NCBI GenBank assembly: GCA_038199755.1
Contig: JBBPYR010000099.1
Coordinates: 1 to 23,797 of the forward strand
DNA from: JBBPYR01 sp038199755
GTDB lineage: Bacteria; Chloroflexota; Ktedonobacteria; Ktedonobacterales; Ktedonobacteraceae
DNA: 23,797 nucleotides
Direction of reading: 5' to 3'
Position numbers and translations under genes: made by a program. The notes beneath the pieces are model-generated. The model made no database searches. It saw only the letters and a program-made list of their open reading frames with translations, and was not told the DNA's origin. The first letter of the stretch is position 1. Every line of letters starts with the position of its first letter. Positions 15,501-22,678 of this stretch are shown here, piece by piece.

Positions 15501-16310
15501 ATGCTTTTGGCTGATAGATACCAGTTACAAGCCCCCCTTGGCCGTGGTGGTATGTCCACTGTCTATCGTGGCTATGACCTCCATTTGGAGCGCCCCGTCG
15601 CCATCAAAGAGCTACGCGAAGTCTATAGTACCGACCCAAAACTGGTGACAAGCTTCCAACAAGAAGCGAAGGTAGCATCTCCGCTGCAACATCCGAACAT
15701 CGTGCAGGTCTATGATTATGGGCACAGCGATGGCACCTATTTCATCATCATGGAACTAGTCGAAGGAACCGACCTACGCCGTTATTTGCGCTCACGGGGT
15801 GTGCTCACAAGCCAAGACGCGATAAAAATTGCCTATAATGTCGCTCTCGGCCTGGGTGCGGCACATCGGCACGGCATCGTGCATCGCAGCGTGAAGCCAC
15901 AAAATGTACTGGTTGGGCATGATGGTTTTATTAAAATCATCGACTTTGGCATTGCCTATAATATGAACACCGGCCTCAATCTTCACGGCATGACACTAGG
16001 TGGCCCACAATATTATGCACCAGAGCAAGCACTAGGCGACACGACAATCAGTCCCGCCATCGACATCTACGCTCTGGGTATCGTCATGTACGAGATGCTC
16101 ACAGGACGTACTCCTTTCGATAGCGATACCCCTGTCGCCGTGGCAATGCAGCATATCCAAGATGCCCCCATTCCTCCCAGCCAACTCAACCCCAGCATAC
16201 CGCCCACCCTAGAAGAAATCATCCTACGCTGCCTAGAGAAAGCACCCGAGAAACGCTACCCTGACGGTTCACAGCTAGCACACGCCCTGGAAACGCTAGG
16301 CAAAGTATAA
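15501..16310 (+). CDS. Ser/Thr protein kinase-like protein with HRS in place of HRD
   Basis: A 269-residue Hanks-type kinase domain with nothing attached: no membrane helix, PASTA or other sensor. Present are the Gly loop GRGGMSTV (14-21), Lys36 (VAIKEL), Glu55, Asn135 (KPQN), Asp148 of DFG and APE (173-175). The catalytic loop reads VHRSVKPQN: Ser130 replaces the Asp that acts as catalytic base. ATP and magnesium binding should survive, but phosphotransfer is likely weak or lost, so it may be a pseudokinase acting as a scaffold or regulator. GTGGAG (15487-15492) precedes the start by 8 nt. It follows accA by 54 nt, so regulation of lipid synthesis is possible but unproven. Confidence 0.9.
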   Translation: MLLADRYQLQAPLGRGGMSTVYRGYDLHLERPVAIKELREVYSTDPKLVTSFQQEAKVASPLQHPNIVQVYDYGHSDGTYFIIMELVEGTDLRRYLRSRGVLTSQDAIKIAYNVALGLGAAHRHGIVHRSVKPQNVLVGHDGFIKIIDFGIAYNMNTGLNLHGMTLGGPQYYAPEQALGDTTISPAIDIYALGIVMYEMLTGRTPFDSDTPVAVAMQHIQDAPIPPSQLNPSIPPTLEEIILRCLEKAPEKRYPDGSQLAHALETLGKV

Positions 16311-16391
16311 ATGGCAATTTCACTGAATGATCGATTATGATAATAGTTAGCGACGACACAGAACACAAATAAAACTCGACCCTCTAAACTA

Positions 16392-16420
16392 TTGACTTCC
16401 CAGCACTGATGCGCTATCAT
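16392..16420 (+). promoter_or_regulatory. Promoter of tRNA-Leu
   Basis: TTGACT (16392-16397), a 17-nt spacer and TATCAT (16415-16420), ending 25 nt before the tRNA: a strong sigma-A type promoter. Confidence 0.75.
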
Positions 16421-16445
16421 AGCACTACAAAACCGCAACACCCAA

Positions 16446-16526
16446 GCCGATGTGGCGGAACGGTATACGCGCTTGTCTCAAAAACAAGTCCCGAAAGGGT
16501 TGAGGGTTCGAATCTCTCCATCGGCA
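16446..16526 (+). tRNA. tRNA-Leu (CAA)
   Basis: Acceptor arms GCCGATG and CATCGGC pair fully with A as discriminator. The anticodon stem CTTGT/ACAAG holds the loop CTCAAAA, giving anticodon CAA (reads UUG). A long variable arm (CCC/GGG pairing) marks it as class II, and the T arm carries GGTTCGAATC. CCA is not encoded (ACC C follows). It has its own promoter and terminator. Its 3' end is the probable integration site of the element to the right. Confidence 0.93.
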
Positions 16527-16545
16527 CCCCCCTATTCGTAGGATG

Positions 16546-16590
16546 ATGTCTCAGGTCGCATCTAGAGCCACCTGAGACATTTTATTTTTG
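16546..16590 (+). terminator. Intrinsic terminator after tRNA-Leu
   Basis: ATGTCTCAGGT (16546-16556) and ACCTGAGACAT (16570-16580) form a perfect 11-bp stem with a 13-nt loop, followed directly by TTTATTTTTG. It is a textbook terminator for the tRNA. If integration is at the tRNA 3' end, it was brought in by the element and also shields it from read-through. Confidence 0.88.
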
Positions 16591-16645
16591 GGGAAAAATG
16601 AGGTTTGACAGGAACGTTGACAGGAACCAGCTACATGTACGACGT

Positions 16646-17827
16646 TTACGCTTGAGCATCACGAGCCCCCTCACCATCTCTGTACGCGCTTAGTACATCA
16701 TTCAGTTTGCCAATTGCATCTTGCTGCATACTGGGAAGTACGTGCGAGTACACATCCATCGTCATGCTGATGTTACTGTGACCCAGCAACTCCTGCACCA
16801 CCTTTGGATGCACACTAGCGTTCAGAAGCAGCGTTGCCGCACTGTGACGCAGATCATGGAAACGTATTTCAGGGAGTCCCGCCTTTTCAAGCAAGGCTTT
16901 CAACTGATCTAGAATATCTCTCGACGGATGCAGATGTGTCCCAACGGAGGTGCAGAACACATAATCATGCTCTTGCCACGAGGGGCCCGCTTTTAACTTT
17001 GCCTCTAATTGACGAACGCGATGCTGTCTCAGAGCTTCAAGAGCTAAGGGGGCAATAGTTACATTGCGCCGACTCTTTTGCGTTTTCGGCTCAGATTCGA
17101 CATAACTTTCCCCATCACCCTTTAGTTGGGTGGGAACACGTGAGAGGATACGCCGCACCTGTAGAGTCCCCGTAGCAAAGCTAATATCTTGCCATTTCAG
17201 CCCCATCAGTTCCCCACGTCGCATACCAGTCGCCAGCGCGAGGATGAACAGAGCTTCCATATAGTGCCCGCGAGCAGCAGCAAGGAGGCGATGTATCTCA
17301 TCTACGGACAGAGGCTTAATCTCAAAGCCCTTTGTGCGAGGAGGAGAGACCAAATCGCACATATTTCGAGCCACTAGCCCCCACTTCATAGCAGTATCCA
17401 ACGCCTTATGCAAGACGTTGTGAAAAATGCCAACCGTTGTCGCTGAGAGACCCTCATTGAGCTTCTTGGCATAGAACGCCTGTAAATGTTGGGCAGAAAG
17501 TTTCTGCAATTGGTGACGACCAAGCACAGGAATGATGTGCAGGCGTGCCACCTCTTCATACCGCTCAAATGTGCGAGGACGCACACTCTGCTTTTGCGAG
17601 TTCTCCAACCAATCAGTCAAGAACTGCTCTAATGTCTGCTTAGAAGTATGCTCAACAAGCGTTCCCTGTTGCTGCTCATGCAGAGCAACTTTTAATTTCT
17701 CTTGCACCTCCTTACGAGTCTTACCGTACACAAACTTACGCCTACGTCCTTCAAGCGTAATCTCTGCCACCCATCTTCCGTCCTTGCGCTGGTAAATTGA
17801 ACCCTCACCATTACCGCGCTTACCCAT
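16646..17827 (-). CDS. int: Tyrosine site-specific integrase
   Basis: A 393-residue phage-type integrase. An Arm-binding N-terminal domain (GEGSIYQRKDGRWVAEITLE, about 7-50) precedes a SAM-like core-binding domain (about 62-160) and the catalytic domain. Catalytic residues: Arg203 (TGMRRGE), Lys248 or Lys251, His324 and Arg327 (FHDLRHSA), His350 (LLGHSN) and the nucleophile Tyr360 (MDVYSHV), so it looks intact. It joins attP to the tRNA-Leu attB and, with excisionase, reverses this. AAGGAGG lies just before ATG 17827. A hairpin terminator separates it from xis, which may limit its expression when integrated. Confidence 0.95.
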   Translation of the reverse strand: MGKRGNGEGSIYQRKDGRWVAEITLEGRRRKFVYGKTRKEVQEKLKVALHEQQQGTLVEHTSKQTLEQFLTDWLENSQKQSVRPRTFERYEEVARLHIIPVLGRHQLQKLSAQHLQAFYAKKLNEGLSATTVGIFHNVLHKALDTAMKWGLVARNMCDLVSPPRTKGFEIKPLSVDEIHRLLAAARGHYMEALFILALATGMRRGELMGLKWQDISFATGTLQVRRILSRVPTQLKGDGESYVESEPKTQKSRRNVTIAPLALEALRQHRVRQLEAKLKAGPSWQEHDYVFCTSVGTHLHPSRDILDQLKALLEKAGLPEIRFHDLRHSAATLLLNASVHPKVVQELLGHSNISMTMDVYSHVLPSMQQDAIGKLNDVLSAYRDGEGARDAQA

Positions 17828-17859
17828 ACAGACCTCCTTCTATTCCGCATAATAAAAGT

Positions 17860-17895
17860 ACCGCCTTTCCTCAAACTACCGAGAAGAAAGGCGGT
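17860..17895 (-). terminator. Hairpin between xis and int
   Basis: ACCGCCTTTC (17860-17869) and GAAAGGCGGT (17886-17895) are perfect 10-bp arms with a 16-nt loop. On the minus strand the stem is followed by ACTTTTATTATG, a moderate U-rich tail. It may terminate or attenuate rep-xis transcripts before int. Confidence 0.65.
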
Positions 17896-17908
17896 TCTCT
17901 GGAACACC

Positions 17909-18118
17909 TTAATTATACCCCATCCGCTCCTCACGCCGCTTTAGCCACGTTTGCAGGGAACTATTAGGCACGCGCACTGCACGACCAAAACGCATCACTG
18001 GCAGTCCCTCTTTATCTATCAACTGATATATTTTTGTACGTCCAAGTCGGAGCAGCTTCATCACTTGCGGTATCGTCAGCAGCAAAGAGTCATGGGTTAA
18101 GAGATCAACACCATCCAT
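17909..18118 (-). CDS. xis: Excisionase-family helix-turn-helix protein
   Basis: A 69-residue protein with a MerR-like winged helix: TIPQVMKLLRLGRTKIYQLI as the helix-turn-helix, then the wing GLPVMRFGRAVRVPNSSLQTWL. This is the HTH_17/excisionase type, which bends DNA at the attachment site and directs the integrase to excise. It starts three bases after the rep stop, and its ribosome site AAAGGAAG lies inside the rep 3' end, so rep and xis are coupled. Distance to int is 81 nt with a hairpin between. It might instead act as a transcription regulator. Confidence 0.88.
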   Translation of the reverse strand: MDGVDLLTHDSLLLTIPQVMKLLRLGRTKIYQLIDKEGLPVMRFGRAVRVPNSSLQTWLKRREERMGYN

Positions 18119-18121
18119 AAG

Positions 18122-19195
18122 TTATCTTCCTTTCTTTATTTCGCGACGTTGATAATCCCACATGCTAATAACCCGCCGTGACAACCTCCTCCCACCTTCA
18201 CGCATCTGAGACAGCGACTCTATAAGCGCATCATGATACCACCTTACATGGTCATCCAGGTCATCACTTGGTTCTTCATACTCATAAAGCGTCCAAGCAG
18301 ATCGCTTGATAGAATCACTACCCTCTATTGGCAAGCCATTGGAGGGAAATGAGGGTGTTACATCCTCTATTGGCAAACCATTTTCCCTTCCATTCTGCTG
18401 TTCCATAGAAACCTTTTCTAAGTTAGCGAACAACCGAACACGTAAATCAGCTACCGACTCTGGAAAAAACTGCCGAGAATAGCGAATACGCCGAGCACTA
18501 CTCACCACCTGAACAAGCTGCATTTTCGGTTGCCGAACAACACGATCATCCTCATCTTTTTGGAACACAAACCGTTGTCGCTTGACAAGGTGTGTCCCTT
18601 TTTCACCCTCAGACAACGCTTTCATCAAGTATTTGGTGACATACCCAATCACTTGAGGCCGCCGTATACCCTCAATATGTGCGATGTACGATTGACCATG
18701 TGTTGCAGACCGCCACCCCTCTTTGAGTATCTCATGAGGAACATACTCAACACCGCGCAACAACAAATGCCAATGGAAGCCAACCCGTTCAAAATCGCGG
18801 TGCCGTTCGAGTACCGCGAAGTATTCGACAGGATAAGCTTCACGCGCACCTTTGTGGTTAGGCCCACGCCCCTTTGACCCGCGACGTAAGTATTGCAGAA
18901 ACGTCGTCAGAGCACGAGCACATTCCTCAACTGTATGACCTGCTTTTGTCAACGTCAAGAACAAAGTTGGTTCAGCAGCCCTAACCAGTTGCCGCCATTG
19001 ATCGACCTTACGAGGACCACAATACAAGCACCTCCAACTATTGCACCGAGCACGCATTACCTCGCCTGTTTCTTGATTAATGAAGCGGTGACGCAAGGCC
19101 CAAGAGTCAGGACAAAAAAGCAACATCGCCAAACCGTGATGTTCAACTATGGCTACCTGTTCCTCTAAGGAGGGTAGATAAACTCCACATGACAT
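18122..19195 (-). CDS. HUH rolling-circle replication initiator
   Basis: A 357-residue Rep protein. A Cys cluster CNSWRCLYCG (Cys51, Cys56, Cys59) precedes strand LFLTLTKAG (motif I-like, about 78-86). The metal-binding HUH motif is HWHLLLRG (His141, His143), and motif III is GYVTKYLMK with Tyr185 or Tyr189 as the nicking tyrosine. Such enzymes nick a double-strand origin and prime rolling-circle copying. The C-terminal third contains ENGLPIE and SNGLPIE, 14 codons apart, encoded by a 19-bp DNA repeat seen again near the primase. The start at ATG 19195 is chosen for TAGGAG seven bases upstream; the frame stays open 64 codons further but is poor in support. First gene of rep-xis-int. Confidence 0.88.
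   Translation of the reverse strand: MSCGVYLPSLEEQVAIVEHHGLAMLLFCPDSWALRHRFINQETGEVMRARCNSWRCLYCGPRKVDQWRQLVRAAEPTLFLTLTKAGHTVEECARALTTFLQYLRRGSKGRGPNHKGAREAYPVEYFAVLERHRDFERVGFHWHLLLRGVEYVPHEILKEGWRSATHGQSYIAHIEGIRRPQVIGYVTKYLMKALSEGEKGTHLVKRQRFVFQKDEDDRVVRQPKMQLVQVVSSARRIRYSRQFFPESVADLRVRLFANLEKVSMEQQNGRENGLPIEDVTPSFPSNGLPIEGSDSIKRSAWTLYEYEEPSDDLDDHVRWYHDALIESLSQMREGGRRLSRRVISMWDYQRREIKKGR
18322..18382. repeat. Two copies of a 19-bp repeat inside rep
   Basis: CCTCTATTGGCAAGCCATT at 18322-18340 and CCTCTATTGGCAAACCATT at 18364-18382 differ at one base and lie exactly 42 nt apart, keeping the reading frame. A third copy with two changes is at 22616-22634. Confidence 0.75.
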
Positions 19196-19516
19196 AGCAC
19201 TACTCCTATTATGACTGAATAGAGCGAAACTACGAAGAACCATAAAGTTACAAAAACACCGACGCTGGCTGTATTTAGCAGTATGAATGAGAAATTTAGA
19301 ACGAAAGAAGCAAAGTAAAGCGACTTGGGAGGCTGATTGGCTATTCTCATCAGCGAATAGGTGAATATGCTTCACACGCCATCTCACATGCTAAATGCAC
19401 TGTAGTACTAAGAACATTAACGATTAGTTAAGCACAATATTCTATTTTAGTGTGGAAAATAATGATTGATACAACCAGACAGTGAGACATAATGGCTATA
19501 GGCTTTTATAATGTAA

Positions 19517-19544
19517 TTGACTGTATTATAATATGTGTTATATT
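19517..19544 (+). promoter_or_regulatory. Promoter for cargo genes
   Basis: TTGACT (19517-19522), a 16-nt AT-rich spacer, and TATATT (19539-19544). It points at the small membrane protein gene at 19673, leaving a leader of about 120 nt. Confidence 0.55.
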
Positions 19545-19580
19545 ACAAATTTTGTACTCATAATAAGCCTAATACAGGGG

Positions 19581-19600
19581 ACTCCTCTGCAAGGAGGAGT
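19581..19600 (+). promoter_or_regulatory. Hairpin that hides a Shine-Dalgarno-like sequence
   Basis: ACTCCTC (19581-19587), a six-base loop, GAGGAGT (19594-19600). The right side contains AAGGAGG, fully paired by the left arm. No U-run follows, and no ATG/GTG/TTG lies at proper spacing (only CTG 19605). It may be a leader structure or an origin hairpin. Confidence 0.45.
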
Positions 19601-19672
19601 TACGCCTGACAGAACAAGAGCATATGTGTTTTTGTCCTTAATTACTAGGTTCATTCAAGGCAAGGAGACAGG

Positions 19673-19843
19673 GTGAAACTCGCTTGGTTAATAGCATTGT
19701 TAATTGTCTCTGGAGCTATTACGATATTTGTTGATGGTAGAGAAACAAGAGTTGCCAGAGTGCTATTTGTACCAGTTGGCTATATACTTTTAGCCACAGC
19801 TTGTATGCTTTTGATAGGGCTAGGGCTAACATCCCCTTACTAG
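19673..19843 (+). CDS. Small two-helix membrane protein
   Basis: A 56-residue protein starting at GTG with AAGGAG (19662-19667) five bases upstream. Two hydrophobic helices (about 3-19, LAWLIALLIVSGAITIFV, and about 33-52, VLFVPVGYILLATACMLLIG) flank a short charged loop, DGRETRVAR. It reads as a hairpin membrane protein. No family is recognised. Placed between rep and a second membrane protein in AT-rich DNA, it is probably element cargo, perhaps for exclusion, immunity or surface change; that is speculation. Confidence 0.62.
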   Translation: MKLAWLIALLIVSGAITIFVDGRETRVARVLFVPVGYILLATACMLLIGLGLTSPY

Positions 19844-19984
19844 TTTTGATAAGGGTATCTAAAATTCGTTTTACTTTTGATACTCTGTTCGTTTTCCCTA
19901 CAGAAATCTCTTATTATGAAAGTATTGATGCCTATCTTTGTTAGGCTATCAGGATGATATAGTTAAAATTTGTGGAGGCATTAC

Positions 19985-20830
19985 TTGTACATTTTGTTAG
20001 TAATTGCGACCGCTATCATTACGCTCGCTACTCTTATTCAAGGTATTAAAGCTGCCATTGACACCTGGGACTATCTCATACAAAAACATCAATATCAGTC
20101 AGGAAAGAGATTTCCGAAAAACATGCTGCTTATTACGGCTACATTAATAATTGTATCCCTGGTGTTTGCATATACAACAGTTACTTCTTCAGCAAATACT
20201 TTCACTCTTCCATCAACTTCTGTTAGAACACCAACGATTACATCATTCACTGCAACACCATCAATAAGCATTGCTACTTTTACGCCTACTCAAACTGATA
20301 CTCCAGTACCAACTGCCAGTCCTACGCCCAATGATCCTAATTTGCTTTATGCGGCCAACTTTGGTGATACTTCCAGTTGGACAAATGTTGGTTTTCAATT
20401 TAACTCATCGGATAATTCAATCTCTTGCGATAATGATAAGAATTATTCAGGTTCTCCCAAGAGCTATGTACCATCGACGCCTGATTATAAAGTTGTTGTG
20501 ACAGCACAATTCATAAGTGGCGACAATAACTTACAAATAAGCGGGAGAATAAATCCAAACGATGGACAACACATTTCATTAGGTTATAGTGAACCGTATA
20601 TTAGGGGAAATAACCAATTTAGTCTTGATAACGTTGATATTGACTCAAATGCACCATTCACTTTAAGTGCAACGTTTAAAGGTCCGAACGTTACGATTTT
20701 GCTCCATCAAGGTGGCATTAATGCAACCGTTAAATACTCGACCAGCGAATCTTTAAATATCGGTGGTGCGAGTATAATTGCCATTAATACAGCCCTCAAA
20801 ATTTATAGTTTCAAGATATTTAAAGCATAG
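19985..20830 (+). CDS. Membrane-anchored protein with beta-sandwich ectodomain
   Basis: A 281-residue protein. It starts at TTG 19985, six bases after GGAGG (19974-19978); a TTG at 19970 is in frame but contains the ribosome site itself. Two membrane helices (first about 15 residues and about 48-65 of the mature numbering) are followed by a Thr/Pro/Ser-rich stalk (TFTPTQTDTPVPTASPTP). The roughly 160-residue C-terminal domain (LLYAANFGDTSSWTNVGFQF ... YSFKIFKA) resembles LamG/3-keto-disaccharide-hydrolase-like jelly rolls that bind sugar or protein. Codon use is AT-rich, unlike the flanking genes, a sign of separate origin. The stop lies four bases before a MITE-like repeat. Function unknown. 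Confidence 0.72.
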   Translation: MYILLVIATAIITLATLIQGIKAAIDTWDYLIQKHQYQSGKRFPKNMLLITATLIIVSLVFAYTTVTSSANTFTLPSTSVRTPTITSFTATPSISIATFTPTQTDTPVPTASPTPNDPNLLYAANFGDTSSWTNVGFQFNSSDNSISCDNDKNYSGSPKSYVPSTPDYKVVVTAQFISGDNNLQISGRINPNDGQHISLGYSEPYIRGNNQFSLDNVDIDSNAPFTLSATFKGPNVTILLHQGGINATVKYSTSESLNIGGASIIAINTALKIYSFKIFKA

Positions 20831-20833
20831 TAA

Positions 20834-20996
20834 AGGGCGTTTCCTAACTCGGATTAACAGAACAGTTCTGAGCTTAAACAGGCACAGAGTAACTTTTCTA
20901 GCTCATCAAAAATCTCATTCTACTGATCCTTATTCGCTTTATCTGAGCATGTTTTGGTACTCATTGAAGAGCTTTTTGAGAGTTAGGAAATGCCCT
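20834..20996. mobile_element. MITE-like element, 163 bp with 17-bp terminal repeats
   Basis: Ends AGGGCGTTTCCTAACTC (20834-20850) and GAGTTAGGAAATGCCCT (20980-20996) are inverted repeats with one mismatch. The interior has no coding frame of note. CATAGTA occurs one base outside each end (20826-20832 and 20998-21004), a possible 7-bp target duplication. It is probably a non-autonomous derivative or the fused ends of an insertion sequence. It sits immediately after the stop codon of the upstream gene. Confidence 0.65.
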
Positions 20997-21108
20997 CCAT
21001 AGTAGTAATAAGGCACTCAAGACAGTTATCCATACTACTCTTTGAACTGTTTAATCCTATAGCTTTTTCTCTTATGCTCACTTTGATAAAAATAGGTACA
21101 GAGTAAGA

Positions 21109-21140
21109 TATCAGCTAGAAAATCGAGGCTCTAGCTGATA
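21109..21140. repeat. Perfect 11-bp inverted repeat
   Basis: TATCAGCTAGA (21109-21119) and TCTAGCTGATA (21130-21140) with a 10-nt loop. No U-run on either strand, so a terminator is unlikely; it may be a protein-binding or replication structure. The rest of 20997-21399 holds no credible gene: it changes abruptly from AT-rich to GC-rich near 21225. Confidence 0.5.
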
Positions 21141-21246
21141 CACGAAACCAAGATGCGTAAAGCTCTAAAAACAACAACGTACTATAAAAAGGACTTGTGT
21201 GATTTACTCTTATTAGTGTCAAGGGAAGGCCACCGGAGGAAACGAG

Positions 21247-21300
21247 GGCGGCTAGCATGTCGTCGGCGGGGCCCCTCCCCCACCGCGCACGCTAGCCGCC
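21247..21300. repeat. GC-rich stem downstream of primase
   Basis: GGCGGCTAGC (21247-21256) and GCTAGCCGCC (21291-21300) are perfect 10-bp arms. The 34-nt loop can fold further through GGCGGGG/CCCCTCC-type pairing around GGGGCCCC. It lies about 100 nt past the primase stop (minus strand), with no U-run. Candidates are an unusual terminator, a single-strand origin or a transfer-origin structure. Confidence 0.45.
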
Positions 21301-21399
21301 AGCCTAGACGGAGTGAACTGCTTGTCTGTGGGGAAAGGCGAGAGATGCCGCCCACCGACCGACACCACCCCCGCCCGTTAGCACGCACCGAGCCGAGAG

Positions 21400-22395
21400 C
21401 TAGAGCAGCTCACCCCGTTGCAAGCGCGCCCAGCCCTCTTGTGGTGTGAGCCCGTAGTACAAGCAGAGGAAATCAAAGAGATCACCCGCACGCCCCCAGG
21501 TATAGCAATACCAATGTGGATTGTCACCCCCGAACACCTGAAAGCTGGGACGCACATCCCCCTGACGATGATGCTCGTTGAAGGGGCAGGAGCCAACACC
21601 ACGCCGATCTAAGGACACGAACCGCCCGATCACCGCCTCAATATCTTGCCCCAGGCACCAGGAGCGAATAGCACCACGAGCAGGAGCCACCGCGCCAGTG
21701 CTCGACACCCCGCCGACCGTTTCACCCCCAACAGGGCAGAATCCGCCCCTAGTCTCAGACGCAAGCACCCGTTCAGGCACCATCACGCGCTCCACACGCT
21801 CACCAAGCCACTGGCAGCACTCAGCTACCGTTTCCCCCACAGGTACGAGTATCCCATCAGGTGAGCAGGTGACAAAGGGATACCAGTGCCGACTTTTGCG
21901 ATGCACGCCCAGCGGCAGCCGAATGAGGGAGCCCGACCCGCCAGGATGCAAACTATCCTGTTTCGGGTACAACTCCACACCATAGATCGAGGCAAAGGGC
22001 AGCAGCCAGGAGCGAACCGCACGCGCAGCGGTAGGCGTTTGCAGATGCAGCCACAGATGCCCACCGCGCCGACTCGCTTCTAGCGTGGTCGGTATGCCCT
22101 CCTGTAGCAGATCAGAGGCCAGTGCCGCCAACTGCTCTAGCCCCTGGTCACTATCGGCATCGAAGACGGCAAACTGACAGCTCTCCCCCACATCTAGCAG
22201 GTAGGTGCCAAGCGTACAACGTCCTAGCAGGTGAGCCGCCAACAGGTCCAATGTCAGCTGCTCGGTGATACGCCAATACGAACCATCACGTTGCTGTAAA
22301 GCATACTGGTCCCAGCGATGCACAAACAACGACGCATAGGCACCAACAAGGTCTCTCTCGATACGCTTTTCTCCTTGTCTCATGAGAACGGTCAT
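21400..22395 (-). CDS. Archaeo-eukaryotic-type primase (TOTE-like) with CHC2-like finger
   Basis: A 331-residue protein. The AEP domain carries the metal motif FDAD (78-81), the SRRGGHLWLHL motif (108-118, His113) and YPKQD ... GSLIRLPLG (143-163), matching primase-polymerases of the TOTE type. They make primers or extend DNA or RNA; in plasmids they start lagging-strand or single-strand copying. Residues 252-315 resemble a DnaG CHC2 zinc finger: SCPFNEHH (Cys270, His275/276), then WYCYTW (Cys297) and GRAGDLFDF. The fourth ligand, normally Cys, is Trp300, so zinc binding is doubtful. The start at ATG 22395 has no strong ribosome site; an ATG five codons on is an alternative. Lies after the TOPRIM gene on the same strand. 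Confidence 0.82.
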   Translation of the reverse strand: MTVLMRQGEKRIERDLVGAYASLFVHRWDQYALQQRDGSYWRITEQLTLDLLAAHLLGRCTLGTYLLDVGESCQFAVFDADSDQGLEQLAALASDLLQEGIPTTLEASRRGGHLWLHLQTPTAARAVRSWLLPFASIYGVELYPKQDSLHPGGSGSLIRLPLGVHRKSRHWYPFVTCSPDGILVPVGETVAECCQWLGERVERVMVPERVLASETRGGFCPVGGETVGGVSSTGAVAPARGAIRSWCLGQDIEAVIGRFVSLDRRGVGSCPFNEHHRQGDVRPSFQVFGGDNPHWYCYTWGRAGDLFDFLCLYYGLTPQEGWARLQRGELL

Positions 22396-22678
22396 CCATC
22401 AGGTGAGCATGTCCGTTTACTCCACCCCGCATGTACTTGCTGAGAGATCGCACCTCTCGCGTTCCACTCTTGGCACCGTGATTGAGGCGATACCCACGCC
22501 CCGCTCAAATGGAGGCCATTGCCAGACCCTGATGTATGACCATCGGACGCATACAAGAAAGTCACCGTTTACATACCATCCCCCTCTCTCACGGCTTGCC
22601 ATTTGAGATGCAATCCCTCTAGTAGCAAGCCATTTGAGCAGAAAACACGCTCATACCGCTCTATTGACGCGCCAATCG
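22396..22678. other. Intergenic region with short repeats
   Basis: Between the TOPRIM gene and the primase gene. It holds a third copy of the 19-bp rep repeat (CCTCTAGTAGCAAGCCATT, 22616-22634). GCCATTTGAG occurs twice (22598-22607 and 22629-22638), and the related inverted sequence CTCAAATGG lies near 22504. A 61-codon minus-strand frame (22417-22602) lacks a ribosome site and family resemblance and is not called. The region may be a Rep or regulator binding zone. Confidence 0.5.
22616..22634. repeat. Third copy of the 19-bp rep repeat
   Basis: CCTCTAGTAGCAAGCCATT matches the copy at 18322 at 17 of 19 bases, in the same orientation but about 4.3 kb away and outside a called gene. Confidence 0.65.

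Larger units (their letters stand above)
19196..19672. other. AT-rich divergent region, candidate origin
   Basis: About 480 nt between rep (minus) and a small plus-strand gene. It holds a TTAAC-gatta-GTTAA palindrome (19417-19431), a plus-strand promoter (19517-19544) and a hairpin (19581-19600). Rolling-circle origins commonly lie beside rep, so this is the best candidate for the double-strand origin, but no nick site can be named. No clear rep promoter was found. Confidence 0.4.

Noticed and set aside
20858..20870. LexA-type SOS box (CAGAACAGTTCTG)
   Set aside because: The GAAC/GTTC halves are separated by one base, not the four expected, and it lies inside the MITE-like element.
21153..21449. 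98-codon plus-strand frame near the primase end
   Set aside because: Arg/Pro-rich product of GC-rich structured DNA, running into the antisense of the primase; no family resemblance.
21578..21985. 135-codon frame antisense to the primase
   Set aside because: Thr/Pro/Arg-rich shadow of the primase frame.
22417..22602. 61-codon minus-strand frame between TOPRIM and primase genes
   Set aside because: Trp/Arg-rich, no convincing ribosome site and no relatives recognised; too weak to call, though a small gene cannot be excluded.
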